Source of the DNA: JBEPVZ01 sp041690695
GTDB lineage: Bacteria; Patescibacteriota; Microgenomatia; Daviesbacterales; UBA10151
Length of the DNA stretch: 64,000 nucleotides
Assembly: GCA_041690695.1 (NCBI GenBank)
Contig: JBEPVZ010000003.1
Coordinates: 21,893 to 85,892 of the forward strand
Reading direction: 5' to 3'
The notes below the pieces were generated by a model that saw nothing but the letters and a program-made list of their open reading frames with translations, searched no databases and was not told the DNA's origin. Position 1 is the stretch's first letter; every line of letters begins with the position of its first letter. This document shows positions 1 through 8,940 of the stretch, in pieces. The position numbers and the translations under genes are program-made.

Positions 1-788
1 AACTGGGTACAGAGTTTATCAATTTTAGCCGCCAAATTATCTGTTCCTTGTTCATATAAAAAAGCCTCCATCGCCCCGTGATAATAGCCACTGTGACAAG
101 CTGAGGAACCATTATGAAAAACGTTTGAATGAGAGATGTTGTAAGACAAGCGACCAATTAGATGAGCTTCTTGATGACAATCTAGTTCGGCTCCTCCTCC
201 TGCATCAGCTAAAAGTTTAGTCATAGCTCCATCTCCTCCTATAATCTTAATCCAGTAACTCATTTTGGAATCGTCATAAGCTAGCTTCATAAAATCGACT
301 TTAGCTAAGTCTTGAGTTAGTTGGTCAGGGAAAAAATGGTAATAGATCTTATTGACTAAAACCGTCAGATCATCAAATTTGTCACTCACCCCAGCTTTAA
401 CAGTTGTCAGACTGAGCCAAGCTGGGTTATTTTGGCCTGAAGCTTTAATCGTGCCAGTAAATTGCGGATAAAGGTGATCATGCATATTCCAATCTCCAGC
501 TTTATCAAAGACAAAACTCCAACTCTGACCCGCTTTAATACCAGTTTTAGGATCAAATTCCGGATAAATTAGATGAGTTGGGTGAAGATCAGAGGCAGGC
601 CAATGATCTTTTGAATCAACATTTATAAATTTGATAGTGTCATTCTTATTAATAACTAAATTAGGAGGCTGAAAACCATTTGAAGTCATCTTAACTTCAT
701 AAGTAGCCGTTTTGGCAACCGGAGTAGTCGCGGCGAAGTTGGCTAATAAAAAAATACTGGCCACTAAACAGATAATGGTTTTAATCAT
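1..788 (-). CDS. Exported cupredoxin-like protein, partial (3' end beyond the window)
   Basis: 262 codons are visible, from ATG at 788 to the left edge. Residues 1-22 form a signal peptide or anchor. Residues 28-118 resemble a cupredoxin fold: an NGFQPP strand, a His-rich loop (H62, H69, H72) and a WNMHDH loop (H103, H105) followed by FTGTI. The usual Cys ligand of blue copper proteins is absent. A helical C-terminal region has paired motifs CHQEAH (C204, H205, H209) and CHSGYYHG (C231, H232, H237), which look like metal or heme ligands. The protein at 58514-58981 shares the cupredoxin loops. A TATATT hexamer lies 5 nt before the ATG with no SD. A copper or redox role is inferred. Confidence 0.75.
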   Translation of the reverse strand, partial: MIKTIICLVASIFLLANFAATTPVAKTATYEVKMTSNGFQPPNLVINKNDTIKFINVDSKDHWPASDLHPTHLIYPEFDPKTGIKAGQSWSFVFDKAGDWNMHDHLYPQFTGTIKASGQNNPAWLSLTTVKAGVSDKFDDLTVLVNKIYYHFFPDQLTQDLAKVDFMKLAYDDSKMSYWIKIIGGDGAMTKLLADAGGGAELDCHQEAHLIGRLSYNISHSNVFHNGSSACHSGYYHGAMEAFLYEQGTDNLAAKIDKLCTQ

Positions 789-806
789 TTCTTAATATAG
801 GATACC

Positions 807-836
807 TTGACAAGCCATCAGTTACAAAGGGATAAT
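807..836 (+). promoter_or_regulatory. Sigma-70-type promoter of the first surface operon
   Basis: TTGACA (807-812), an 18-nt spacer and GATAAT (831-836). The start codon at 847 follows 10 nt later, so the transcript would have almost no leader. Confidence 0.65.
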
Positions 837-846
837 AATTTTAGTA

Positions 847-1314
847 ATGTCCAGTAAATCCCTAGCTATTTTAATTGTTGTTAGCCTAATTTTGATAATT
901 GCAGCCGGCTTTGGCGGATACTCCTATGGTAAGACTCAAAACTCACCTCAAATTCTTCCACTCACAGCCGTCTCTTCACAGACACCAGTATCAGACAGCA
1001 ATACTTTGCCTTTAGATTTTGCTAATCAAGTCACTTTTCAAGGTAAGGTTATTCAACTAACAGGTAGCGAAGCAGTGGTAACCAGTCTCAATAATCAGAC
1101 CAAGACTTTTGTTATTTCCAAAACTGTTAATATCATTGATGCTTCAATTCCCCCAAAACCTGGCACAGTATCTGTTAATCCGACCTTAACAACAATCCCA
1201 CTAAATAAGTCGGCTGCCATTACTTTAGTGCTAATTAATAACCAATATCAGATTACAAATGTCATGATCACCCCCCAAATTGCCACTCCTGCTCCAGCTA
1301 ACTTAACTAAATAA
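847..1314 (+). CDS. Short membrane-anchored surface protein, copy 1
   Basis: 155 aa. Residues 6-26 form one hydrophobic segment (LAILIVVSLILIIAAGFGG), followed by a low-complexity linker and a compact domain (about residues 55-148) with the pattern FQGKV-x-AVVTSLNNQTKTFVISK. The protein at 4124-4576 is a clear paralogue with the same order (FNGKV, MATVLTMDNQTRDFTISK, TTIPLN). It is the first gene of an operon: five bases separate it from the cohesin-like gene. I do not recognise the family. It is probably an extracytoplasmic beta-rich domain on an N-terminal anchor. Confidence 0.8.
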   Translation: MSSKSLAILIVVSLILIIAAGFGGYSYGKTQNSPQILPLTAVSSQTPVSDSNTLPLDFANQVTFQGKVIQLTGSEAVVTSLNNQTKTFVISKTVNIIDASIPPKPGTVSVNPTLTTIPLNKSAAITLVLINNQYQITNVMITPQIATPAPANLTK

Positions 1315-1319
1315 CCAAC

Positions 1320-1913
1320 ATGTCGAAGAAACATACCCTACTCTGGTTTGGGATGATTATTTTAGGATGTTTTCTAATCGTTGCTCTATCTCTCTGGATT
1401 GCTCGAGTGAGGCTGGCCTCCACTCAAGTCGACTCTAGAAGTCAGAAAACGTCGTTAGTAGTGAAAGCTCCACCTCAAAATAATACTCCCACAAGCGTTC
1501 TGTCATTTTCTCCAGCGACCTTAGTTGTAGCCACAGCGTCAGCCCGTCAAGTCGAGACGGTTTTTGTTAATATTGATTCCGGGATGAATGATCTCCAAAA
1601 GATTAACCTCGATCTAAATTATGATCCCAATGTATTAACTAACCTTGAAGTCAGTCCTGGAGGAGCCGTCCTTTATAGTTCGCCGGATGTTAAATCTTCA
1701 GCCGAAAACGGTCATATTAATCTGTCCGCAACCCTCAACACCAGTGGTTCGACAGCCTCATCAATTAAAGGTCCTGTTTTAAAAATTAGCTTTACCCCAA
1801 AGAGTGGAATATTCACGACTAACATCAAGTTTCTACCGACCACAACTTTATTTGGTTCAGACAATAAACCGACTCTTAAATCTATAGCTGAGGAGGTCAT
1901 ACGCACAAATTAA
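1320..1913 (+). CDS. Membrane-anchored cohesin-like domain protein
   Basis: 197 aa. Residues 8-28 form an N-terminal TM segment and residues about 58-190 a domain with cohesin features: SFSPATLVVATASARQ at the start, VNIDSGMNDLQKINLDLNYDP, and the VLKISFTP core strand. Cohesins bind dockerins in cellulosomes, and cohesin-like domains also occur in unrelated surface proteins. I see no dockerin repeat in this window, so the partner is unknown. The 3' end overlaps the possible beginning of the next gene, and an AGGAGG at 1891-1896 lies inside this gene's last codons. Confidence 0.75.
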   Translation: MSKKHTLLWFGMIILGCFLIVALSLWIARVRLASTQVDSRSQKTSLVVKAPPQNNTPTSVLSFSPATLVVATASARQVETVFVNIDSGMNDLQKINLDLNYDPNVLTNLEVSPGGAVLYSSPDVKSSAENGHINLSATLNTSGSTASSIKGPVLKISFTPKSGIFTTNIKFLPTTTLFGSDNKPTLKSIAEEVIRTN

Positions 1914-1939
1914 CAACTTTCCTGAGCTTTTTAATAGTC

Positions 1940-4066
1940 TTGACTGGGTTTGTAATTATCGGTCAAAGTCAATCAGTTTTCGCAATCGGTTTTACCAAAA
2001 ACTGTTATCCCGTCTCCTGTGATCAAGGAGTAAATACACCTGGAAACCAGATTACTTTTATTGCTAATTCTCCCGCGACTCAAACAATTTCTGGAAGAAC
2101 TTACACTCTAAATTGTTGGAACTCTCAAGAAAGTAGTAATGCGGGCGGAACAGTTAGCTTAGGCACAAATCTCCCTAGTACCAGTAATTGTACTTTGCAA
2201 CATAATTACTATTCGATATCGGGCCCTTATGAGGTTAGTGGCCAAACTCAAGCTTGTTACCTTGATCCTGATTCTCATCTTTGTGTCGGAGGGCTCGAGA
2301 ACGAATTGCTGGGGTTTGGATCAGTGACAGTTAACTCACCCGCTGGCTCCCCACCTCCTCCAAGCGGTGGAACACCACCTCCACCTCCTCCAAGCGGTGG
2401 AACACCACCTCCACCTCCTCCCCCCCCCTCAGGCTGTACAACCTCGTCATGTCAGTGTTCTGTTACAAACTCTTCGGGCGGAGTAACGACAAGCATAATT
2501 AATGGCAGCTCTTGTACTTCAGCCGATCAAGCCACTTGCCAATTTTTCACTGGTGGGAATCCCGGCTGGAGCGCTTCGACCCAAACAATAACGGTTCCAA
2601 GCAGTTGTAGTGCACCTCCTCCTCCGAGTGGTGGCGGTGGCGGCGGCGGATCTTGTGTGGCTGATTATGGCTGTGGTTGTGATGGAAGTGGTCTGCCTTA
2701 CACTTGGCTATCGTGTCATCAGGATCTAACCACGGCGACCGTTATTCCTGACCCCGTTGAGGTCGGAACCGATCTAACAATACATGCTCATAGCACCGCT
2801 AGTACCAACGCGGCTCTGATTTGGATTTCATATGGGACGGCCCCACAGACACTATTTGTTGGTGACATTTTCTGTACTGGCTTATCTCCCCGAGATAATG
2901 GCGGGGTCGGAAATCTGACCAATGTCCAAGATATTACTTTTAACTGTAATATTCCGGGTAGTGCTCAAGTCGGTCCTTATAGTTGGGAGTTAGAAATGGG
3001 CAATGGCTGGGCCACTGGCACAGGTACGATTATGGCCAACGTCCCAACCCCAACCGCAACAATCACTCACGTTCAAGGGAGCACAACCTGTTTACCAACA
3101 ACCGGCGACGATGGCAGTGGAATCTTAATTACTTGGGGCTCCGATTTTCCGGTGGATCACCTGTTTGTAGCTGAGCAACGTGGTTATAGTGGAGTATTTA
3201 CATCCAAGGCCGTTTCTGGAACCAGTACCGATGGACAAGGCTTTATTCTTAGTAATTATAAATTTTGGCCGGGCATTACTTATTACTTCCAAACTCAAGG
3301 CCCTGGTGGCTACACTAGTGAATGGTCAGATCCACTCACCCCAGTCGCCTGCGCAAACACACCAGGTCCTTTTACCATAACCCAAGCGGTCAGTAGTTGT
3401 GTTGGAGGACTCCATAACCATATTGTGTGGAGCTCTTCGTCTAATACCACCTTCTATTCTGTTAATGGCGGCAGCGCCGGTTGGGCTCCAGCTTGGTTAA
3501 ATTTAAGCTATGATGATTATGGGGTTAGTGCAGGATCAAATTATGACTATACGGTTATAGCCGGTAATGCTTATGGCTCAACCAGCTCTAATACGGTCAA
3601 TGTTGTAGCGGCAACCTGTGATACTATTCCGCCAACTAATAGTTCCATTACAGTTATCCCGTCTGGGACTTGTTGGAGTCCTGATAGTTGGTCTCCCGCC
3701 CAACGTGGTGAAATTAGTGGAACTTCGGCTGACAACCCTGGCGGAAGTGGGATCCAAAAGGTTGAGTTGTATGGTTTTGAGATTCCAAATTACGCTGCTC
3801 CAATTTTTGGGCCAGTATTAGCGGCTGGCACTACTTCCTGGACCGCGATTATGCCAACCAACAATCCTCCTTTACAACCTGGACATACCTATACGTTAAG
3901 AGCACTTGCAACTGATAATGGGGGCTTAAGTACTTGGAGTGCCTATACCCCATTTGGCGGGTTCCTCTGGAATAGTAGCGCAGCTGCTTGTGCAGCCCCG
4001 TTCTTAGATACCACCAAAGGCGATGTTCACTCCAATACAAAAATTGATACCCAAGGGGGGCAATAA
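1940..4066 (+). CDS. Large Cys-rich secreted surface protein, copy 1 (start uncertain)
   Basis: 708 aa from a TTG at 1940, the first usable start. The reading frame is open back to 1892, and those codons (HTHKLTTFLSFLIV) match the signal peptide of the paralogue at 4579-7215. The paralogue's ATG AAA corresponds here to AGC TGA, so the ancestral start seems lost. After the signal (ending near VFA) come an N-terminal domain with paired cysteines, proline-rich linkers (residues about 135-165 and near 226), a Gly tract and several fibronectin-like beta domains. The end is GDVHSNTKIDTQGGQ, shared with the paralogue. Probably exported; function unknown. The start could be restored by frameshifting, or the region may contain a sequence error. 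Confidence 0.75.
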   Translation: MTGFVIIGQSQSVFAIGFTKNCYPVSCDQGVNTPGNQITFIANSPATQTISGRTYTLNCWNSQESSNAGGTVSLGTNLPSTSNCTLQHNYYSISGPYEVSGQTQACYLDPDSHLCVGGLENELLGFGSVTVNSPAGSPPPPSGGTPPPPPPSGGTPPPPPPPPSGCTTSSCQCSVTNSSGGVTTSIINGSSCTSADQATCQFFTGGNPGWSASTQTITVPSSCSAPPPPSGGGGGGGSCVADYGCGCDGSGLPYTWLSCHQDLTTATVIPDPVEVGTDLTIHAHSTASTNAALIWISYGTAPQTLFVGDIFCTGLSPRDNGGVGNLTNVQDITFNCNIPGSAQVGPYSWELEMGNGWATGTGTIMANVPTPTATITHVQGSTTCLPTTGDDGSGILITWGSDFPVDHLFVAEQRGYSGVFTSKAVSGTSTDGQGFILSNYKFWPGITYYFQTQGPGGYTSEWSDPLTPVACANTPGPFTITQAVSSCVGGLHNHIVWSSSSNTTFYSVNGGSAGWAPAWLNLSYDDYGVSAGSNYDYTVIAGNAYGSTSSNTVNVVAATCDTIPPTNSSITVIPSGTCWSPDSWSPAQRGEISGTSADNPGGSGIQKVELYGFEIPNYAAPIFGPVLAAGTTSWTAIMPTNNPPLQPGHTYTLRALATDNGGLSTWSAYTPFGGFLWNSSAAACAAPFLDTTKGDVHSNTKIDTQGGQ
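2351..2432 (+). repeat. Proline-rich tandem repeat with a nine-C tract
   Basis: Two near-identical units encode PPPPPPSGGT within the 708-aa surface protein and run into a homopolymer of nine C residues at 2420-2428. Both are slippage-prone inside an open reading frame. Confidence 0.85.
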
Positions 4067-4086
4067 TCTTAATAACAGAGAACACC

Positions 4087-4116
4087 TTGACTTGTTCTCC
4101 TGATTGTAGGAATAAT
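4087..4116 (+). promoter_or_regulatory. Promoter before the second surface gene set
   Basis: TTGACT (4087-4092), an 18-nt spacer and AATAAT (4111-4116); ATG at 4124 is 7 nt downstream. The arrangement matches the promoter at 807-836, as expected for a duplicated operon. Confidence 0.6.
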
Positions 4117-4123
4117 TAGAGTA

Positions 4124-4576
4124 ATGCAAAAGTCTGCCAAAGTTAGCTTAATTGTCGGGGGAATAATTCTAGCTCTAGTCTGTTTACTAATTGGCTATTT
4201 GTTAGGTAAAAATCAATTTAGAACGATATTTAGACCCTCATTTGGTCAATTAGGCGGAATGACTTCTACAAGTCTAACTTCAAGCTTTGCCAGTCAAGCC
4301 AGCTTTAACGGTAAAGTCACTCAAATTAAAGACCAGATGGCGACAGTGTTGACCATGGATAATCAAACTCGAGACTTTACGATCTCAAAATCAGTGGCAG
4401 TTTTAGATCCTGCCGCCAAAAAAGTTGCCAGTGTGTCAGCGAACTCTAAACTAACCACTATTCCGCTAAATCAACCAGCTTTAATTACCGTTCAATTAGT
4501 CTTTAGTCGTCAAGGTAACAACACGACATCGGAATACCAGATTACTAACGTTTTACTTGCCCCACCAACTCACTAA
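4124..4576 (+). CDS. Short membrane-anchored surface protein, copy 2
   Basis: 150 aa, paralogue of the protein at 847-1314. Residues about 7-27 form the hydrophobic anchor (VSLIVGGIILALVCLLIGYLL), then a linker, then the domain with ASFNGKVTQIKDQMATVL, DNQTRDFTISK and LTTIPLNQPALITV. It has its own promoter immediately upstream and is followed after 2 nt by the 878-aa surface protein, so the second set lacks the cohesin-like gene found between the equivalent genes in the first. Function unknown. Confidence 0.8.
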   Translation: MQKSAKVSLIVGGIILALVCLLIGYLLGKNQFRTIFRPSFGQLGGMTSTSLTSSFASQASFNGKVTQIKDQMATVLTMDNQTRDFTISKSVAVLDPAAKKVASVSANSKLTTIPLNQPALITVQLVFSRQGNNTTSEYQITNVLLAPPTH

Positions 4577-4578
4577 TA

Positions 4579-7215
4579 ATGTGGAAGATGAAAAGAGGTT
4601 ATACCTACAAATTAACCGCTTATTTATTTAGTTTTTTTGTGGTCTTAACTGGATTTCTGGTTCTCGGTCAGGGCCATTCAGTTTTTGCGATTGGGACAAT
4701 TAAGAATTGTTACCCTGCTTCCTGTGATCAAGGACCGTCAACCAGCGGCAACCAGATTACTTTCAGTGCTAACTCCCCCCAAACTCAAACCGTGGCCGGA
4801 AGAACATATACTTTATCTTGTTGGAACTCCCAGATGAGCTCAACTTCTGGGGGGGTAGTCACAATTGGGAATGATATCCCCAGTAATAGTCAATGTACTT
4901 TTCAACACACTTACTACTCGACCTCCGGCCCGTACGATGTCAGTGGTCAAACCCAGGCTTGTTACCTAGATCCTGATTCCCATACCTGTACCGCTGGACT
5001 GGAGAATGAAACGGTAGGTTTTGGTTCAATAACTGTTCAGGCTTGGTCAAGCCCAGCACCACCACCACCAAGTAGCGGCAGCTATTCATATGGGGTAAGT
5101 ATTAATCCCAACCATGGTGGACAAATCACAAGCATGGCGACAAGTGTCACAACTGATAATCCAGGTTACAGTTCAGCAACAATTTACTATGATGGATCAT
5201 TCATTTGTAATATAGGCGCGAGTAAAAGTGGTGCCTGCACTTCTCTGGGTGGGAATCAAGGCAGTCATACTGTCCGAGCCGATTTTGCTAATGGTGGATC
5301 GGCTACCACAACTTATACCGTTGATCCAGGACAAGGCCCTCAACCAACTCCACCTCCAAGTTGTCCTTGTGGAAGTTTTTTGAGTTGTAATAATAATGGA
5401 GTGCCTGGGGATGGCTCTAATCCGAGTTGTAGTAATCCGACCTACCAATGCTATGGTGTGCTTTCAGATGGAAGTTGTGGCGGTGGAACGAACAGTGTTA
5501 CTGGCACCTTAACTCCTGATCCAGTCTTGGTTGGAAATAGCGTCACAGTCACTGCCGTTAACAATGCTTCGTCAGCTGATGCAGTCTTTATCTGGTATCA
5601 AGGCAACCCTAGCTGTCTAACAAATGGCCCTGGTAAATGGAGCTGTGGACATGATCCTAGCGCCCTGAGCTACTTCCCTCCTCCAGGTTTTGGTGCGGAT
5701 GTCACTTGCTCTGCATCGCCATCCTCTCCTGGGAGTAAAACAACTGTCATTACTTGCCCTATTCCTGCGAATGCCACTCTGGGTCAGTATCATTGGTACG
5801 TATCCAACGGGACCACTTCTGAAGCAAGCAATGGAGGTTCTTCATATAATGGCACCATCGTTGATGGAAATAGTTGTAACGATCCTAAATATAGGATCTC
5901 TCCTAATACCGGACCAATCGGTACTCAAATTACTATCTCAGGTTGGCCAGCTGGAAACTACCAATTAGGTATCCAACCAAATATGTCAAATGACCAGGAA
6001 CTCTTTAGTCAGCCAAATTATGCCAGTTGGTCAAACCTCGGCCCAGTCACTATGGGTGGTGATAGTAACCATGCCACTTGGACAGTGACTCAACCTCCTA
6101 TCAACCCTGGTAGGTTTGTAGCCTTAATGTTCACGACAAACATCAATGCTCCCTGGAGTGGTCAAACTGTGACTTGTCCTTTTACACCAACTGCGACACC
6201 AGTAGCCCCTGGAGCTTTCGACTTTACCTCAAGCACCGGAACAGTCTGTACGAGTGGGACTCCTCATAATGATATCTACTGGACTCAATCGAGTGGCGCT
6301 GATACCTACTCTCTCTGGCGTTCTGATCCAAATGGACCCGGTTCATATATTGCCACCCTGGCTTCTTGGCAAACCAGTTTTGCTGATTACAACGTTACAC
6401 CTGGAGTAGTTTATACGTACATACTTTATGCCCAGAATTCGGTTGGATTTACCCAGACAAGCACTTTCGACAAAGTTATAACCACCTCAACATGTGGCCC
6501 AGCGGGAATTACGCTTGATCCACCAACAACCTCATGTAGCGGTAGCCCGGCTAAACCAACCGTTTACCTAGCGTGGAGTAGTGCTGGACCTGGAGTAACC
6601 TACAGTATTCATCGTCAAGATTATGGCTTTATTCTAACTGACTGGTTTGGTGGTGGGTACCCAGATAGCACCGTTAATCAAGGCACAAACTATACCTATT
6701 ATATTGAGGCTAAAGATTCCTCCGGCCTAACTACCGACTCAAACACCCAATCAATCACCTCCGCCAGTTGTGATGGGATAGCTCCTCCCGACGTCAATAT
6801 TAGTGGTGGACCAACAGCCGCTTGTTACTCCCCTACAACTTGGGCTGGTGAAACCCCTATTAAAGTCATTGCTAACGATGATCCAGGTGGAAGTGGTATT
6901 AAATCAGTAGCGGTTTTACTTTATGAGGTCAATTCACCATCTGACACCTTAGTTAAGTCCTACCCAACAACTTTCACAGGTGGCTATTGGCAAACCGCCC
7001 CGGGAGTACCTCAAGCGTCAGATTTTACTTCGGGTCAAAGCTATTATCTTCGAGCTACCGCCACCGATAACGCGAATAATACTTCGGCTCCAAGTATTAA
7101 AACTCCAGTCTTTGTCTGGAGTAATACTGCGACAGGTTGTCTTAATCCGTTCTTAAATACAACTCTTGGAGATGTCCATTCTAATACCAAAATTGATACT
7201 CGTGGTGGACAATAA
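4579..7215 (+). CDS. Large Cys-rich secreted surface protein, copy 2
   Basis: 878 aa, paralogue of 1940-4066. The signal peptide has Lys/Arg near the N terminus and ends near SVFA; a second ATG at 4588 (MKRGYTYKL) is an equally good start. The N-terminal domain is conserved with copy 1 (NCYPASCDQG, CYLDPDSH). It is followed by a Pro-rich linker, extra Cys-containing domains and repeated fibronectin-like domains with TYYIEAKDSSG-type strands. The C terminus GDVHSNTKIDTRGGQ is shared with copy 1. The next gene starts 2 nt after the stop. Likely extracellular; whether it is structural or adhesive is not determinable. Confidence 0.85.
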   Translation: MWKMKRGYTYKLTAYLFSFFVVLTGFLVLGQGHSVFAIGTIKNCYPASCDQGPSTSGNQITFSANSPQTQTVAGRTYTLSCWNSQMSSTSGGVVTIGNDIPSNSQCTFQHTYYSTSGPYDVSGQTQACYLDPDSHTCTAGLENETVGFGSITVQAWSSPAPPPPSSGSYSYGVSINPNHGGQITSMATSVTTDNPGYSSATIYYDGSFICNIGASKSGACTSLGGNQGSHTVRADFANGGSATTTYTVDPGQGPQPTPPPSCPCGSFLSCNNNGVPGDGSNPSCSNPTYQCYGVLSDGSCGGGTNSVTGTLTPDPVLVGNSVTVTAVNNASSADAVFIWYQGNPSCLTNGPGKWSCGHDPSALSYFPPPGFGADVTCSASPSSPGSKTTVITCPIPANATLGQYHWYVSNGTTSEASNGGSSYNGTIVDGNSCNDPKYRISPNTGPIGTQITISGWPAGNYQLGIQPNMSNDQELFSQPNYASWSNLGPVTMGGDSNHATWTVTQPPINPGRFVALMFTTNINAPWSGQTVTCPFTPTATPVAPGAFDFTSSTGTVCTSGTPHNDIYWTQSSGADTYSLWRSDPNGPGSYIATLASWQTSFADYNVTPGVVYTYILYAQNSVGFTQTSTFDKVITTSTCGPAGITLDPPTTSCSGSPAKPTVYLAWSSAGPGVTYSIHRQDYGFILTDWFGGGYPDSTVNQGTNYTYYIEAKDSSGLTTDSNTQSITSASCDGIAPPDVNISGGPTAACYSPTTWAGETPIKVIANDDPGGSGIKSVAVLLYEVNSPSDTLVKSYPTTFTGGYWQTAPGVPQASDFTSGQSYYLRATATDNANNTSAPSIKTPVFVWSNTATGCLNPFLNTTLGDVHSNTKIDTRGGQ

Positions 7216-7216
7216 G

Positions 7217-8146
7217 ATGAACCGATCTTTACCAAAAACTAAATATTTATTAGTCAGTAGTTGGATCTTCGTCCTAAGCTTTTGGGCTTTTGGGGTCTTA
7301 CCAGCGAGCGTCTTAGCTCCAAGCTCAGCGGCCTCTTCATGTGGTGATTCTCCTCGGGCCAATGGCTTAGTCACTAGTCCCAGTCTCGATACCTCAGTCG
7401 GAGTTAAATTTGGAACAACCGCCGGATCGTGTGTAACTAATACTAACGAAGCCGCTCTGCCGACCTTTCAGATCCAAAGCTATGATGACCTTAGAGCTTT
7501 ATATTATGATCAATTTAAAGCGCATAGCGGAGTAACTAAAAGAAGTTTAAGTGAATCTATAAATTTAAGTACTCTAAATCCGATCAATTTTAGTGGTGAT
7601 AATATTTGGTTTACAAATTTATCAAATTTCAATATTCCTAGTTCGGGGATAACAGGCAGTGGTACTCAAGTTATCTTTATTGATGGCGAGTTAGAGATTC
7701 AACATGATATTAATTATCACACTGGCAACGCCGCTGGAGGGTTAGTTTTTATCGTTAAAGGCAATATTAATATTGACGCCAGTGTTCATCAGATCGATGC
7801 TTATTTAATTTCCGGACAAACAATCTGCACAGGCTATGACTTTGGGAGTAATAGTTGTCCAGGAGGGCTAGCGGCTAAAGATACTGTCCCATTAGTAATC
7901 AATGGAGGGCTCGTTTCATTAAACAATAGTACTTCTATTCGCTTTAGACGAGATCTAACTGATAATAGTACCGCAGCCGAGCAAGTTAATTATGATCCAA
8001 AGTATCTTTATCTCTTAAAAGGGATGGTTTCTCAAAGTTTAAGTATTACTACTCAAAACACTAATTTTGCCCCAACCCCAGCTCCTTTGCCGACGAGAAC
8101 AGCTTTTCCAACTTCTACTCCAGCTTGTGTCCCACCAGCCTGTTAG
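7217..8146 (+). CDS. Secreted companion of the Cys-rich surface proteins
   Basis: 309 aa from ATG 7217, two bases after the previous stop; an open frame exists further upstream, but this start gives a good signal peptide (MNRSLPKTKY, then a hydrophobic stretch to about residue 33). The core (about 130-290) is a repetitive beta structure: IFIDGELEIQHDI, GGLVFIVKGNINIDASV, IDAYLISG, VINGGLVS, then RRDL and QVNYDPKYLYLL. From memory, CPR proteins often carry this kind of domain directly after a GDVHSN motif in one chain. Here the motif ends the upstream protein, so the two may be a split version. Function unknown. Confidence 0.8.
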   Translation: MNRSLPKTKYLLVSSWIFVLSFWAFGVLPASVLAPSSAASSCGDSPRANGLVTSPSLDTSVGVKFGTTAGSCVTNTNEAALPTFQIQSYDDLRALYYDQFKAHSGVTKRSLSESINLSTLNPINFSGDNIWFTNLSNFNIPSSGITGSGTQVIFIDGELEIQHDINYHTGNAAGGLVFIVKGNINIDASVHQIDAYLISGQTICTGYDFGSNSCPGGLAAKDTVPLVINGGLVSLNNSTSIRFRRDLTDNSTAAEQVNYDPKYLYLLKGMVSQSLSITTQNTNFAPTPAPLPTRTAFPTSTPACVPPAC

Positions 8147-8166
8147 CAAATAAATTGAGTTAAAAA

Positions 8167-8865
8167 CTATTTTCCGAAGTTTCGTTTCTGATTTTGATAC
8201 CAAACAACCGCCTTCTTTAAATCAGCAGCATCAAATTCAGGCCAGAATTTAGTTGTAAAATATAACTCCGAATAAGCCGTCTGCCATAATAAGAAATTAG
8301 ACAATCGGACTTTGCCACCGGTCCGAATCACTAGCTCTGGATCGTTGGCTCCCCGAGTATATAAATTTTTAGCAATTAACTCATCATCAATATCTTCAAC
8401 TTTAATGCCACTTTTGACAATATTTTTAATAGCTTCGATCAGCTCGCGTTTACCACCATAATTTAAAGCGATATTTAACTTTATCGATTCTTTATCAATA
8501 TAGGTATCCCTAAGTTGAGTAACCATATTTTGAATACTTTTTGGTAGACCGTTTAACTCACCTAAGATGGCAATCCGAACCCCCTCTTTCATCATCCTTT
8601 TAAAACGAGTTCGGTAAGCTTGACGAAAAACTTGAAATAGCCCCGCAATCTCCCGTTTAGCTCGTTCGGTTAAATTCTCAGTTGAGAGAGCATAAACAGT
8701 TAGAGTTTTGACTCCTAATTTACTGGCGGCTTCAACAATCTTTTCTAGATTTTCAGCTCCAGCCTGGTGGCCTTTTAGATCAGGTAATCCCCGGGCACGA
8801 GCCCAGCGACGATTACCGTCCATGATTATGGCTATATGAGAAGGAACGTTGTCGAGAGTGTCCAT
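8167..8865 (-). CDS. uppS: Isoprenyl (undecaprenyl) diphosphate synthase
   Basis: 232 aa, usual family length. Cis-prenyltransferase that extends farnesyl diphosphate with isopentenyl diphosphate to the C55 lipid carrier for cell-wall glycans. Hallmarks visible: HIAIIMDGNRRWA with the catalytic Asp near residue 16, GHQAGAENL, YALSTEN, LNIALNYGGKRE, and DPELVIRTGGKVRLSNFLLWQTAYSE with a YFTTKFWPEF end. It converges on the surface operon with a 20-bp gap. Other isoprenoid genes lie upstream on the same strand, separated by about 75 bp of AT-rich sequence (8866-8940) in which I see no gene. Confidence 0.95.
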   Translation of the reverse strand: MDTLDNVPSHIAIIMDGNRRWARARGLPDLKGHQAGAENLEKIVEAASKLGVKTLTVYALSTENLTERAKREIAGLFQVFRQAYRTRFKRMMKEGVRIAILGELNGLPKSIQNMVTQLRDTYIDKESIKLNIALNYGGKRELIEAIKNIVKSGIKVEDIDDELIAKNLYTRGANDPELVIRTGGKVRLSNFLLWQTAYSELYFTTKFWPEFDAADLKKAVVWYQNQKRNFGK

Positions 8866-8940
8866 AATTAATAAATTTTTAATTTTATAATGATTAATTT
8901 TTAATAAATTCTTTAAAAATTAGAAATTGGAAATTAAAAA

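Noticed and set aside
7166..7216. Longer N terminus for the companion protein
   Set aside because: It would overlap the upstream surface gene by 50 bp and place a polar stretch before a good signal peptide that starts at 7217.
1320..8146. Cellulosome scaffoldin system
   Set aside because: Only one cohesin-like domain is present, with no dockerin, no carbohydrate-binding module and no glycoside hydrolase.
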